Shown one piece after another: positions 1 through 15,936 of a stretch of 64,000 bases of DNA. Source of the DNA: Halomonas elongata DSM 2581. Lineage in GTDB: Bacteria > Pseudomonadota > Gammaproteobacteria > Pseudomonadales > Halomonadaceae. Position 1 is the stretch's first letter. Each line of letters starts with the position of its first letter. The position numbers and the translations under genes were made by a program. Under the pieces are notes generated by a model. That model was not told where the DNA came from. It searched no databases and was given only the letters and a program-made list of their open reading frames with translations. The stretch is taken from assembly GCF_000196875.2 (NCBI RefSeq), contig NC_014532.2, forward strand, positions 3,224,001 through 3,288,000, in the 5' to 3' direction.

Positions 1-436
1 CGGGGAAGTGCCGACATTCGGCCGCGCGCTGCCAGCCGTCGCCCCAGGCCAACCATACGGTGCCCACCGGCTTGTCGTCGGTGCCGCCGCCCGGGCCGGC
101 GACGCCACTGATGGCCACGGCCAGGTCGGCCCCGCTCTCGGCGCAGGCCCCGGCCACCATGGCCTCGACCACCTGTCGGCTGACCGCGCCATGTTCGGCC
201 AGCATGGTCTCGGAGACACCCAGCAGGCGCGTCTTGGCGGTATTGGCATAGGTCACGTAGCCGGTCTCGAAGTAATCGGAGCTGCCGGCCACCGAGGTGA
301 TGGCGCTGGCCACGCCACCGCCGGTGCAGGATTCCGCGGTACTGACCACGATGCCCCGCTCGCGGCACAAACGTCCCAGGTACTCGGCGAGTCTCGCCGG
401 ATCGAGGGGATCCGGACTTTCGGCATGTACCGCCAT
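1..436 (-). CDS. pncC: CinA C-terminal-domain protein, nicotinamide-nucleotide amidase (3' end cut by window edge)
   Basis: The minus strand reads from an ATG at 436-434 through 145 codons to the window edge with no stop. Residues 35-40 are ESCTGG and further on there is a GVAGPGGG stretch, both hallmarks of the CinA C-terminal family. In that family the enzyme deamidates nicotinamide mononucleotide to nicotinate mononucleotide and ammonia in the pyridine-nucleotide cycle. The protein starts directly with this domain, so it is the short stand-alone form and lacks the N-terminal MoaB-like CinA domain. A GGAGG (444-448) lies 7 nt before the ATG. It is divergent from mutS; in related genomes this gene sits beside recA, which would be just left of the window. 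Confidence 0.9.
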   Translation of the reverse strand, partial: MAVHAESPDPLDPARLAEYLGRLCRERGIVVSTAESCTGGGVASAITSVAGSSDYFETGYVTYANTAKTRLLGVSETMLAEHGAVSRQVVEAMVAGACAESGADLAVAISGVAGPGGGTDDKPVGTVWLAWGDGWQRAAECRHFP

Positions 437-477
437 GGGATGTCCTCCAGACCGTTGGTGACTGGACGACGACGCTC

Positions 478-506
478 CTGACGCCGAACGTCCTTGAGCG
501 TAGAAT
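478..506 (+). promoter_or_regulatory. Probable mutS promoter
   Basis: CTGACG (478-483), a 17-base spacer and TAGAAT (501-506) form a reasonable sigma-70 promoter in the 162-base divergent gap between pncC and mutS, about 90 bases before the mutS ATG. Motif match only. Confidence 0.45.
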
Positions 507-598
507 ACTGCCTTTGCCCGCGACATGCATGACATGCGCGTCGCCATGATTCCTCTGTCGTTCTTCGCACCATCACCACCGGCAAGCCAAGGAAGCCC

Positions 599-3184
599 AT
601 GTCACAGGCCAGCGCCCAGCACACCCCGATGATGGCCCAATATCTGAAGATCAAGCGCGAACATCCGGACGTGCTGCTCTTCTATCGAATGGGTGATTTC
701 TACGAACTGTTCTTCGATGATGCCAAGCGCGCCGCCGCCCTGCTCGACATCACCCTGACCCAGCGCGGCCAATCGGCGGGCAAGCCGATCCCCATGGCCG
801 GCGTGCCCTATCACAGCGCCGAGGGCTATCTGGCGCGCCTGGTCGCCGCCGGCGAATCGGTGGCCATCTGCGAGCAGATGGGCGATCCGAATACCACCAA
901 GGGCCCGGTGGAACGCAAGGTCGTGCGCATCGTCACGCCGGGCACCCTGTACGACGAGGCGCTGCTCGACGCCCGACGCGACAACCTGGTGGTCGCGCTG
1001 CATGCCGCCGGCGAACACTGGGGTCTGGCCTGGCTGGAGCTGTCCAGCGGGCGCTTCAGCGTGCTCGAGGTCGAAGGTGAAGCCGAGGCGATGGCCGAGC
1101 TGACTCGCCTGGACCCGGCCGAGTTGCTGGTCGCCGAAAGCCTGACCCTGCCGCCCGGCCTCGAGGCGCATCGGGGCCTGCGTCGGCAGAACGACTGGCT
1201 GTTCGACCTGGAAAGCGCCACGCGCACCCTGTGCGACCAGTTCGCTGTCCAGGATCTGAGAGGCTTCGGCTGCGCGCATCTGGAAGCCGCCATCACCGCT
1301 GCCGGCGTGCTGATCGACTACGCCCGCGACACCCAGCGCTCGCAGTTGCCCCATGTCACCGCCATCGGCGTGGAGAGCCGCGACGACGCCGTGGTGATCG
1401 ACGCCGCCAGCCGCCGCAACCTGGAGATCGGCGTCAACCTGGGAGGCGGCACCGACAACACCCTGGCCAGCGTACTCGACACCACCTCCACCGCCATGGG
1501 GTCGCGCCTGCTCAAGCGCTGGCTCAATCGGCCACTGCGCGATCGCGCCCAGGTATCGGGTCGCCAGGCCGCCGTCGCCGCCCTGCTCGACGGCGACGGC
1601 TTCGTCGCACCCCGCGAGGCCCTCAAGGCGATCGGCGACGTGGAACGCATCCTGGCCCGGGTCGCCCTCTACAGCGCCCGCCCCCGGGATCTCGCCAGAC
1701 TGCGCGACGCCTTGAACGCCCTGCCCGAGCTCGAGGCCGAACTGGCCCGCTTCGACGAGGGCACCGCCCTGGACGATCTCAAGCGGCGCATCCATCCCTA
1801 CCCGACGCTGGCCGATACGCTGAGCCGGGCCCTGATGGAGAACCCGCCGGTGGTGATCCGCGACGGCGGCGTGATCGCCGAAGGATTCGACGCCGAGCTC
1901 GACGAACATCGCGGCCTGGCCGAGCACGCCGGCGATTACCTGATCGAACTGGAGACTCGGGAGCGCGAACGCACCGGCCTGCCCGGCCTCAAGGTCGGCT
2001 ACAACCGCGTTCACGGCTACTATATCGAGATTCCCCGCGCCCAGGCCCGGGATGCGCCGGTAGACTACATCCGTCGCCAGACCCTGAAGAACGCCGAGCG
2101 CTTCATCATCCCCGAGCTCAAGGAATTCGAGGACAAGGCGCTATCGGCCAAGTCCCGTGCGCTGGCCCGCGAGAAACTGCTCTACGATGGCCTGCTCGAC
2201 GACCTCAACGCCGAGCTTTCCACCCTCCAGGCTACCGGCCAGGCGCTGGCGGCACTGGACGTGCTCGCGACCCTGGCCGAGCGCGCCCGGGCGCTGGACT
2301 TCGTGCGTCCAGAGCTGCCCGAAACGGCAGGCTTCAGCATTCGCGGCGGCCGCCATCCGGTGGTCGAGCAGGTCAGCGAGACACCTTTCGTGCCCAACGA
2401 CCTGAACATGGATGACGAGCGGCGCATGCTGGTGATCACCGGCCCCAACATGGGCGGTAAATCGACCTACATGCGACAGGCCGCCCTGATCACCCTGCTC
2501 GCCCACACCGGCAGCTTCGTGCCCGCCGACGCCGCCTCTATCGGCCCCGTGGATCGCATCTTCACCCGCATCGGCTCCTCGGACGACCTGGCCGGCGGGC
2601 GTTCCACCTTCATGGTCGAGATGACCGAGACCGCCAACATCCTGCACAACGCCACCGATCACAGTCTGGTGCTGATGGACGAGATCGGGCGCGGCACCAG
2701 CACCTTCGATGGGTTGTCGCTGGCCTGGGCCAGTGCCGAGCAGTTGACCCGCAGTCGCGCCTTCACGCTGTTCGCCACCCACTACTTCGAGATGACCGCA
2801 CTGGCCGAACAAGCCAGCGGCGTGGCCAATGTCCACCTGACGGCCACGGAGCACAAGGAAGGCATCGTCTTCATGCACCGGGTGGAAGACGGCCCGGCCA
2901 GCCAGAGCTACGGCCTGCAGGTCGCCCAGCTCGCCGGCGTACCCCAGGCAGTGATCGCCCGGGCGCGGGAAAAGCTTGCCAGCCTCGAGCAGCAGGAAAT
3001 CGACCAGGGCCAGCGCAGCCTGTCCACGGACGACAGCGCCGCCTCAGGCAGCGCCCCGCAACAGGCCGACCTGTTCGCCAGCGCGCCGCATCCCATGCTG
3101 GAAAGCCTGGGAAGCCTGGGACTGGACGACATGACGCCGCGTCAGGCGCTGGAGTGGCTCTACCACTGGAAGGAAAGGCTGTAA
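599..3184 (+). CDS. mutS: DNA mismatch repair ATPase MutS
   Basis: The 861-residue product recognises base mismatches and small loops and recruits MutL in post-replicative repair. The mismatch-reading Phe-Tyr-Glu is at residues 34-36 in the N-terminal domain (GDFYELF). The C-terminal ATPase has a Walker [10 protein letters not shown] at 615-623, a Walker [17 protein letters not shown] and the ATHYFEM motif. Length equals that of the E. coli protein (about 850). The ATG at 599 follows AAGGA by a short spacer; earlier in-frame starts are not needed. It is followed by fdxA in the same direction, as in Pseudomonas, where the order cinA-mutS-fdxA is also found. Confidence 0.97.
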   Translation: MSQASAQHTPMMAQYLKIKREHPDVLLFYRMGDFYELFFDDAKRAAALLDITLTQRGQSAGKPIPMAGVPYHSAEGYLARLVAAGESVAICEQMGDPNTTKGPVERKVVRIVTPGTLYDEALLDARRDNLVVALHAAGEHWGLAWLELSSGRFSVLEVEGEAEAMAELTRLDPAELLVAESLTLPPGLEAHRGLRRQNDWLFDLESATRTLCDQFAVQDLRGFGCAHLEAAITAAGVLIDYARDTQRSQLPHVTAIGVESRDDAVVIDAASRRNLEIGVNLGGGTDNTLASVLDTTSTAMGSRLLKRWLNRPLRDRAQVSGRQAAVAALLDGDGFVAPREALKAIGDVERILARVALYSARPRDLARLRDALNALPELEAELARFDEGTALDDLKRRIHPYPTLADTLSRALMENPPVVIRDGGVIAEGFDAELDEHRGLAEHAGDYLIELETRERERTGLPGLKVGYNRVHGYYIEIPRAQARDAPVDYIRRQTLKNAERFIIPELKEFEDKALSAKSRALAREKLLYDGLLDDLNAELSTLQATGQALAALDVLATLAERARALDFVRPELPETAGFSIRGGRHPVVEQVSETPFVPNDLNMDDERRMLVITGPNMGGKSTYMRQAALITLLAHTGSFVPADAASIGPVDRIFTRIGSSDDLAGGRSTFMVEMTETANILHNATDHSLVLMDEIGRGTSTFDGLSLAWASAEQLTRSRAFTLFATHYFEMTALAEQASGVANVHLTATEHKEGIVFMHRVEDGPASQSYGLQVAQLAGVPQAVIARAREKLASLEQQEIDQGQRSLSTDDSAASGSAPQQADLFASAPHPMLESLGSLGLDDMTPRQALEWLYHWKERL

Positions 3185-3328
3185 TCGCCTTGCGGTTGGC
3201 GTGGCGGCCCGACTAAAATGGGGCCAACAAGCTCACTATATTATAAAAGCAACAGTTTTTATAACCCAAATTCATCATACGAGACCGACTGGCCGCGGCG
3301 CCACCCGGCCCGAGGAAGGGAGACAGAC

Positions 3329-3652
3329 ATGACATTCGTCGTCACCGAAAACTGCATCAAGTGCAAGTACACCGACTGTGTCGAGGTCTGCCCGGTGGAC
3401 TGCTTCTATGAAGGCCCCAACTTCCTGGTGATCCATCCCGACGAGTGCATCGACTGCGCCCTTTGCGAACCGGAGTGCCCGGCCGAGGCAATCTATTCGG
3501 AGGACGAGCTCCCGGAGGGACAGGAACAGTTCATCGAGATCAACGCTGAACTCTCCGAGACCTGGCCGAACATCACCGAGAAGAAGGATCCACCGGAAGA
3601 CGCCGAGGAGTGGGACGGCAAGACTGGCAAGCTGGAGCACCTGGAGCGCTAG
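3329..3652 (+). CDS. fdxA: Seven-iron ferredoxin FdxA
   Basis: A 107-residue acidic ferredoxin very like Azotobacter ferredoxin I. The pattern gives a [3Fe-4S] cluster bound by C9, C17 and C50 and a [4Fe-4S] cluster bound by C21, C40, C43 and C46; C12 and C25 are the usual free cysteines. It is a low-potential cytoplasmic electron carrier whose partner is not evident here. The ATG at 3329 is chosen because GGAAGGGAG lies just before it and the family begins with this MTFVV-type sequence; the frame is open further upstream (to 3218) but that extension is not family-like. An AT-rich stretch at 3230-3265 probably holds its own promoter. The RsmZ-like RNA lies downstream, in convergent orientation. 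Confidence 0.95.
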   Translation: MTFVVTENCIKCKYTDCVEVCPVDCFYEGPNFLVIHPDECIDCALCEPECPAEAIYSEDELPEGQEQFIEINAELSETWPNITEKKDPPEDAEEWDGKTGKLEHLER

Positions 3653-3744
3653 CGAAGCACGCTCGGGGAAACGCTGAATAAAACGCCGAACGCCGCTCAG
3701 GCATTCGATCAGCGTTTCCTCGGAACCGTGCCATTGGCTGAATA

Positions 3745-3782
3745 CAACAGCGCCGAATGTCTCTCGACATTCGGCGCTGTTG
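3745..3782 (+). terminator. Perfect 16-bp hairpin downstream of fdxA, likely transcription barrier
   Basis: CAACAGCGCCGAATGT (3745-3760), a 6-base loop and its exact complement (3767-3782) form a 16-bp stem about 90 bases after the fdxA stop. Only a weak T stretch follows (CGTTTG), so termination strength is uncertain. A second inverted pair, GAAACGCTGA (3668-3677) and TCAGCGTTTC (3709-3718), lies between it and the gene. Confidence 0.5.
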
Positions 3783-3818
3783 CGTTTGCCTTGAATGAAC
3801 GCAAGGAGAACATCAGAC

Positions 3819-4076
3819 AAAAAAAGGCGGCCCGCAGGCCGCCCGCTCCTAGCCAATCCTTGAGCGAATCCCTTCGCTCATCGTCCTGCGAGTGCTGTCC
3901 CTGCTCGGAGGCGACTTCCTGTCACACCGAGCGCACTCGAGACTGCATCCCGTGGCATCCTGCCGGAAGAGCTCCGCTCTCCCTTGTCCCGAGTGCATTG
4001 TGGCACGCCTGAGGAGCTTCTCAAGTGGCCCCGATGGCATCATGACGAGCGCAGCGTCCGGCTCCGTTTTTAAAAA
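3819..4076 (-). ncRNA. CsrB/RsmZ-family small RNA (CsrA/RsmA sponge)
   Basis: On the minus strand this ~258-nt stretch has about 13 GGA triplets, many in CsrA-type contexts: ACAGGAAG, CAGGACG, CAGGATG, AAGGGA, AAGGA, TAGGAG. One is a GGGA tetraloop closed by the perfect 7-bp stem GAGCGAA/TTCGCTC; another is AGGA closed by GAC/GTC. The RNA ends in an intrinsic terminator, stem GGCGGCC/GGCCGCC at 3826-3843 followed by seven T. The 5' end is estimated from the TATTGT box at 4087-4082. In Pseudomonas rsmZ also lies next to fdxA. By family knowledge such RNAs titrate the translational repressor CsrA/RsmA under GacS/GacA control. A 64-codon frame inside (3849-4043) has no coding character. Confidence 0.8.
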
Positions 4077-4095
4077 CCCTCACAATATCAAAAAG

Positions 4096-4129
4096 ATAAA
4101 AAAAGACCGCTGCAAAAAGCAGCGGTCTT
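4096..4129 (-). terminator. Intrinsic terminator of eno
   Basis: Stem GACCGCTGC (4105-4113)/GCAGCGGTC (4119-4127) with an A5 loop and seven consecutive T on the minus strand (4104-4098), about 85 bases after the eno stop. It lies between the GacA box and the body of the small RNA, so it also insulates the small RNA from eno read-through. Confidence 0.85.
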
Positions 4130-4163
4130 CGTAGGAATTTTGTCGTTAATGTCTTCGGCTATC

Positions 4164-4181
4164 TGTAGGAAATCTCCTACA
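4164..4181 (-). promoter_or_regulatory. GacA-type upstream activating sequence
   Basis: TGTAGG-N6-CCTACA is a perfect dyad, one base per half-site away from the GacA/UvrY consensus TGTAAG-N6-CTTACA. It is centred about 95 bases upstream of the estimated start of the RsmZ-like RNA, a plausible distance for this regulator class, and lies within the eno 3' untranslated region. Confidence 0.65.
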
Positions 4182-4211
4182 AAGCGAAGAGCTAATCACA
4201 ACAATGCCCGC

Positions 4212-5531
<1,320 letters not shown>

Positions 5532-5546
5532 TCAGCGTTGAAAGAA

Positions 5547-9869
<4,323 letters not shown>

Positions 9870-9873
9870 TCAT

Positions 9874-12800
9874 TCACTCCGGCTGACGCCGGGACTGGTC
9901 CAGCAGGCTGGCGAGACTCGCCGCCTTGGGTTTCACCAGCCAGAAGTGGCGAATGAAGTCGCTGAAGTCCTCGAGGATGTCGCGGCCGCGCTGCGAGCCG
10001 GTCTCGGCGACGAATTCTTCGATGACTTCCCTCAGGTGTCGACGATGGGCCTCCATGGCCTCGGTGTTGACCCGGTGGATCTCCACCAGTTCGTGATTGT
10101 ACTTGTCGACGAAGGTGCGGTCCTCGTCGAGCACATAGGCGAACCCTCCGGTCATGCCGGCGCCGAAGTTGACGCCGGTCTCGCCGAGCACGGCGACCAG
10201 ACCGCCGGTCATGTATTCGCAGCAGTGATCGCCGGCGCCTTCGATGACCGCCTGGGCACCGGAGTTGCGCACCCCGAAGCGCTCGCCGGCGGTGCCGGAG
10301 GCGAACAGCTTGCCACCGGTGGCACCGTACAGGCAGGTATTGCCGATGATCGCTGTCTTGTGGCTTTCGAAGCGGCTTTCGCGCGGCGGCACGATCACCA
10401 CCCGGCCACCGTTCATGCCCTTGCCGACGTAATCGTTGGCATCGCCTTCCAGGTAGAGGTGGAGCCCGCGAGCGTTCCAGACCCCGAAGCTCTGGCCGGC
10501 CACGCCGCGGAAACGCGCGGTCACCGGCGCATCCTCGAGCCCTGCCTCGCCATAACGCTTGGCGATGGTCCCGGAGGCCAGCGCCCCCACGGAGCGGTCG
10601 CAGTTGGTGATGGCAAACTCGAACTCCCCACCGGATTTCTGCTCGATCGCCGTCTTCATGGCGGCGAGCACTTCCTGGTTCTTGGCGCCCGGATCGTGGG
10701 GCACGTTGCGATCGACCTGGCAGAACTGTGGCGCCTCGGCCGGCACGAAGTCGTTGGTCATCAACGGCGACAGGTCCAGCCGGCGCTGGGAAGGTGTCAC
10801 GCCCTCGATCGCCTCGAGCAGATCGGTGCGGCCGATCAGATCGGTGAGCTGCCGCACGCCCAGCATGGCCATCAGTTCGCGCACTTCCTCGGCGATGAAG
10901 CGGAAATAGTGCTTGACCATGTCCACCGTGCCGCGGAAATGCTCGTCGCGCAGGACCTGGTGCTGAGTGGCGACGCCGGTGGCGCAGTTGTTGAGGTGGC
11001 AGATACGCAGGTACTTGCAGCCCAGTGCGACCATCGGCGCGGTACCGAAACCGAAGCTCTCGGCGCCGAGGATTGCCGCCTTGATCACGTCCAGGCCGGT
11101 CTTCAGGCCGCCATCGGTCTGCAGGCGAATCTTGTCGCGCAGGCCGTTGATGCGCAGCGCCTGGTGAACCTCGGGCAGGCCGAGCTCCCAGGGGCTGCCG
11201 GCGTGCTTGATCGAGGTCAGCGGGCTCGCCGCCGTGCCGCCGTCGTAGCCGGAGACGGTGATCAGGTCGGCATAGGCCTTGGCCACGCCGGTGGCGATGG
11301 TGCCGATGCCGGGCTCGGACACCAGCTTGACCGAGACCTGGGCGTCGGGATTGACCTGCTTGAGGTCGAAGATCAGCTGCGCCAGGTCCTCGATGGAATA
11401 GATGTCATGGTGCGGCGGCGGCGAGATCAGCGTCACCCCGGGCACCGCATAGCGCAGCCGGGCGATCAGTTCGTTGACCTTGCCGCCCGGCAACTGGCCG
11501 CCTTCGCCGGGCTTGGCGCCCTGGGCCACCTTGATCTGCAGCACTTCGGCATTGGCCAGGTAAGCCGGCGTGACCCCGAAACGCCCGGAAGCGATCTGCT
11601 TGATCTTGGAGCTGCGGATGGTGCCGTAACGGACCGGATCCTCGCCGCCCTCGCCGGAATTGGAGCGCCCACCGGTCTCGTTCATGGCCTGGGCCAGAGC
11701 CTCGTGGGCCTCCGGCGACAGGGCGCCGAGCGACATGCCGGCGCTGTCGAAGCGCGGCAGCAGGTTCTCGACGGGTTCCACTTCCTCCAGCGGCACCGGC
11801 GTCTCGGCAGGCTTGAGCCTGAGCAGGTCGCGAATGGTGGCCGGATCGCGCTCGTTGACCAGGGCCGCGAACTTCTTCCACTTGGTGTAATCGCCCTCCT
11901 GCACGGCCTCCTGCAGCGCCTTGATCACATCCGGGTTGTAGGCGTGGTACTCGTGGCCATGCACATACTTCATCAGGCCGCCGTGGGAGATGCTCTTGCG
12001 CGGCTTCCAGGCATCCTTGGCCAGCAGCTCCTGTTGCAGCTGCAGCTCGGCAAAGCCGGTGCCCTCGATGCGCGAGGCCATGCCGGTGAAGCACATGTCC
12101 ATGACCTCGGACGCCAGGCCCACGGCCTCGAACAGTTGAGAGCCACGATAGGAGGCCAGCGTCGAGATGCCCATCTTCGAGAGGATCTTGAACAGCCCCT
12201 TCTGCAACCCCTTGCGATAGTTTTCCCGGGCATCGGCGGGGTTACCGACCAGCTCGCCGGTGCGATGCATGTCGGCCATGACCTGATAGGCCAGCCATGG
12301 GTAGACCGCCGTGGCGCCCACCCCGAAGAGCACCGCCATCTGGTGGGCATCGCGGGCGTAGCCGGTCTCGACGATCAGGTTGACGCGGGGGCGCAACGCC
12401 AGGCGTCCCAGGTGATGATGCACCGCACCCACCGCCAGGGCGGCATGAATGGGCAACTGTCCCTTTTCCAGATTGGCGTCGGACAGCACCAGCAGCACCT
12501 TGTCGCCGCGGGCGGCTTTCTCGGCCTCGGCGCAAAGCGCCTGCAACGCGTCCTTGAGCCCGGTGGTCTCGGGATCGTAGGCCAACGACAGCGTCTGACT
12601 GGCGAAGGCCGGGTCTTCCTGGGTCACCAGGGCGGTGAACTTGCGCGGCGACAGTACCGGGGTGGTCAGAATCAGGCGATGCGCATGCTCCGGCGTTGCC
12701 TTGAAGACATTGAGTTCGGCGCCGATGCAGCTTTCCAGCGACATCACGATCGCCTCGCGCAGCGGATCGATGGCCGGATTGGTGACCTGGGCGAACTTCT

Positions 12801-14322
12801 GGCGGAAATAGTCGGTCAGCAGCCGCTGTTTGGTGGAGAGTACCGCCATGGGCGTGTCATCGCCCATGGACCCCACCCCTTCCTGACCGCTTTCGGCCAG
12901 GGGACGCAAAATCTGGTCGCGCTCCTCGAAGCTGATCTGGAACATCTTCTGCTGCACGGCCAGGGTATCGGCATCCATGTTCTGGAAGCGCGCCAGCTCG
13001 GTGAGCGCCGATTCCAGGTAACTGGCCTCCTGCTTGAGCCAGCGCTTGTAGGGATAGGCCGACTTGAGTCGCGAGTCGATGTCCTCGGTATGCAGGACCT
13101 CGCCGGTTTCGGTATCCACGGCCAGGATCTGGCCGGGGCCGACACGCCCCTTGGCCACCACGTCCTCGGGCCGATAATCGTAGGTGCCGATCTCGGAAGC
13201 CAGGGTGATGTAGCCATTGCGGGTGATCACCCAGCGCGCCGGGCGCAGGCCATTGCGATCGAGCATGCAGACCGCCTGGCGGCCATCGGTCATGACCACG
13301 CCGGCCGGACCGTCCCAGGGCTCGGCATGCATGGAGTTGTACTCATAGAAGGCACGCAGGTCGCCGTCCATGATCTCGACGTTCTGCCAGGCCGGCGGCA
13401 CCATCATGCGCACCGCCCGATGCAGATCCATGCCACCGGTGAGCAGCACCTCGAGCATGTTGTCCATGCTCGAGGAGTCGGAACCGGTGGTGTTGACGAT
13501 CTCGTCGAGCTCGGCGATGTCGGGCAGCCGCTCGCTGGTGAAGTTTTCCTTGCGCGAGTTGGCCCAGCCACGGTTGGCCTGGATGGTGTTGATCTCGCCA
13601 TTGTGGGCCAGCAGCCGGAACGGCTGGGCCAGCGGCCAACGCGGCGCGGTGTTGGTCGAGAAGCGCTGGTGGAAGACGCAGATGGCCGTCTCCAGGCGGG
13701 TATCGCCCAGGTCGTGATAGAAGGCGGGAAGATCCACCGGCATCACCAGCCCCTTGTAGGACACCACCTCGGGCGACAGCGAACAGACATAGAAGTCCTC
13801 TTCGTCGCGCAGGGCCTGCTCGGCATGACGGCGCGCCATGAACAGGTCGACGTCGAAGGTGTCGCCGGTCTCCTCGCCGGGCTCGACGAAAAGCTGCCGG
13901 ATGCGCGGCAGGCAATCCAGCGCCATGGGACCACAGACACTGGGGTCCACCGGCACCTCGCGCCAGCCCAGCACGTTCAAGCCGCGCTTGGTCAGTTCGG
14001 CTTCCAGGGTTTCCCGCCCCTGCGCTTCCCGGGCATCGTCGTCGGGCAGGAAGATCGAGCCGACCGCGAAGCGCTCGCCCAGTTCGACGCCGAGCGCCTC
14101 ACGCGCCACTTCGCGCATGAAGGACTCGGGCATTTTCAGCAACAGGCCGCAGCCGTCGCCGGTCTTGCCATCGGCGGCGATGCCGCCACGGTGTGTCATG
14201 CAGGTCAGCGACTCGATGGCGGTCTTCAGCAAGTCGTGGCTGGCCTGCCCCTCCATGTGGGCGATCAAGCCGAACCCACAGTTGTCACGGAATTCGTCGG
14301 GCTGGTGGAGACCTCGGTTCAT
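9874..14322 (-). CDS. gltB: Glutamate synthase [NADPH] large subunit
   Basis: A 1482-residue alpha subunit, full length for the family. The N-terminal class II glutamine amidotransferase nucleophile is C15 (NCGFGLIAH), so the propeptide removed on maturation is only 14 residues. The central and FMN-binding synthase domain contains the [3Fe-4S] cysteine cluster [15 protein letters not shown]. The C-terminal beta-helix has the expected glycine-rich repeats ([20 protein letters not shown]). It converts 2-oxoglutarate plus glutamine into two glutamates. The ATG at 14322 has a modest GAGG upstream. A very AT-rich stretch at 14345-14400 on its upstream side probably carries the promoter. Confidence 0.97.
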
Positions 14323-14691
14323 GGACGTGCCTCAGCTACGAAGAGTTTTATTTGCAGAAATTATGTGTTATATTTTTATGTTTTTCTTTTTACACAGAGA
14401 CGCTGATCGGGTCTCTAGACTGCACGGCAAAAGGCCGTCCAGAATAGCCAGCCCCTACTCTCAACGCAACGCCCTCGCCCCTCCACTACCCGCGTTTTCT
14501 CCAGCAAATCCGTGACTTGCACGCCCGCTCAATAAAAAAAGCCTACCAACTCAACAGTTTGCAAAGCGTTGGCTCGACACTCTGAGCCTCATCACCCATG
14601 ATGAGACTTTAGTCGCATACCCTCACGAACCCCCATGCCGATATGGCATATGGCATGCGAATTCATGCAAGACACGCGAACGGACACCCCG
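14323..14691. other. gltB upstream region with AT-rich promoter zone
   Basis: No protein gene is seen in this ~370-base spacer. The 55 bases nearest gltB are AT-rich and include TATAAC on the minus strand. Further up there is the small dyad GACTTTAGTC, the hairpin CTCATC/GATGAG (14588-14605) and a weak stem followed by seven T (see the terminator entry). In Pseudomonas a SPOR-domain (DamX-like) gene lies between aroB and gltB; it is absent here. Confidence 0.5.
14534..14574 (-). terminator. Possible intrinsic terminator upstream of gltB
   Basis: On the minus strand a weak stem (CCAAC 14546-14550 with GTTGG 14568-14572, plus an outer AG/CT pair) is followed by seven consecutive T (14540-14534). 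No gene precedes it after the aroB terminator, so it could end a short untranslated RNA or be a leader terminator. The stem is weak. Confidence 0.35.
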
Positions 14692-14729
14692 AAACGACGA
14701 CGCCCGCGGCAAGGCGCGGGCGTCGTCGT
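14692..14729 (-). terminator. Terminator downstream of aroB
   Basis: ACGACGACGCCCGCG (14694-14708) and its exact complement (14715-14729) give a 15-bp stem with a 6-base loop, followed by TTTC on the minus strand, about 80 bases after the aroB stop. Confidence 0.65.
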
Positions 14730-14807
14730 GCGAATGGTTGGAAAGAGGCCTTCCTAGGCCTTGCCTGAAAAGTCGACGAGCGAAGGCAGGCACTTTTCGG
14801 ACAGTGC

Positions 14808-15932
14808 CTAGCGGCGCGGAAAGGCCTCCAGAAACTCCCTCAGCATCTCGGGCGGCGTCTCGTCATGAATGCAGGCGTCACCGAGTCGACGCAGCAGGAT
14901 CAAGCGCAACCGCGCATCCAGGTTCTTCTTGTCCAGGCGCATGAGCGCCAGGAAGTCCTCCGCCGTCATGTCGGCCGGTACCGCCAGCGGCAACGACGCC
15001 GCCTCGATGATCGCGCGAACCCGCGCCACGTCGGCCTCCGCGAGCCAGCCCAGCCGATGCGAAAGTTCCGCGGCCATCAGCATGCCGGCCCCCACGGCCT
15101 CGCCATGCAGCCAATGCCCATAGCCCTGATGGGTTTCGATGGCGTGACCGAAGGTGTGCCCCAGGTTGAGCAAGGCCCGCACGCCCTGCTCGGTCTCGTC
15201 CTCGGCGACGATCTCGGCCTTGAGACTGCAACTGCGCTCGATGGCGGTCGTCAAGGCGGCGGCATCGAGACGACGCAACGCCGGCATGCGCTCCTCCAGC
15301 CAGGACAGGAAGTCGGCATCACGGATCAGCCCGTACTTGATGACTTCGGCGAGCCCGGCGGAAAGCTCGCGGGGCGGCAGGCTTGCCAGGGTGTCCGTAT
15401 CGATCAGCACCGCCCGAGGCTGCCAGAAGGCACCGATCATGTTCTTGCCGCGCGGATGATTGACCCCGGTCTTGCCGCCGACCGAGGAATCCACCTGGGC
15501 CAGCAGGGTCGTGGGCACCTGGATGAAGGCCACGCCGCGCTGATAGCTGGCAGCGGCATAGCCGACCATGTCACCGATCACGCCGCCTCCCAAAGCGATC
15601 AAGGTGCACCGCCGATTGAATCCGGCCGCCAGCAGCGCGTCCCAGATGCGCTCGACGCTGGCCAGGTTCTTGGTCGCTTCGCCGTCGGGCAACACCAGCT
15701 CGCGCACCTCCAGGTCGTCCGGCAGGCCACGCTTGAGCGCCTCCAGATACAAAGGCGCCACCGTCTCGTTGGTTACCACCATCACCTGGCGACCGGCAAG
15801 ATGGGGCGTCAGCCACCGGGAGTCGCCCAGCAGCTCGGGGCCGATATGGATGGGATAGCTGCGCTCGCCCAACGCCACTCGCAGAGTGCGCAGGGCATCA
15901 TGGGATGACGGGACTTCGGGAGATTGCGTCAT
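14808..15932 (-). CDS. aroB: 3-dehydroquinate synthase
   Basis: A 374-residue NAD- and metal-dependent enzyme, second step of the shikimate pathway (DAHP to 3-dehydroquinate). Motifs: GGGVIGDMVGYAAA for NAD binding, DSSVGGKTGVNHPRGKN for the active site, and the metal-ligand region LGHTFGHAIE followed by HGEAVGAGM. The chosen ATG (15932) lies 4 bases after the aroK stop, implying translational coupling; the open frame further upstream overlaps aroK and is not family-like. It forms the tail of pilMNOPQ-aroK-aroB. The first enzyme of the same pathway is encoded at 43510-44595. Confidence 0.96.
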   Translation of the reverse strand: MTQSPEVPSSHDALRTLRVALGERSYPIHIGPELLGDSRWLTPHLAGRQVMVVTNETVAPLYLEALKRGLPDDLEVRELVLPDGEATKNLASVERIWDALLAAGFNRRCTLIALGGGVIGDMVGYAAASYQRGVAFIQVPTTLLAQVDSSVGGKTGVNHPRGKNMIGAFWQPRAVLIDTDTLASLPPRELSAGLAEVIKYGLIRDADFLSWLEERMPALRRLDAAALTTAIERSCSLKAEIVAEDETEQGVRALLNLGHTFGHAIETHQGYGHWLHGEAVGAGMLMAAELSHRLGWLAEADVARVRAIIEAASLPLAVPADMTAEDFLALMRLDKKNLDARLRLILLRRLGDACIHDETPPEMLREFLEAFPRR

Positions 15933-15936
15933 GGCA

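Noticed and set aside
3849..4043. A 64-codon ORF inside the sponge RNA region
   Set aside because: It lacks a good Shine-Dalgarno and resembles no family; the GGA-motif pattern, terminator and GacA box explain the sequence better as an RNA.
9946..14406. A 1486-codon open frame antisense to gltB
   Set aside because: GC-rich codon bias keeps the opposite strand open. The product is low-complexity His/Gly/Ala/Gln-rich, and gltB on the other strand is a full-length known enzyme.
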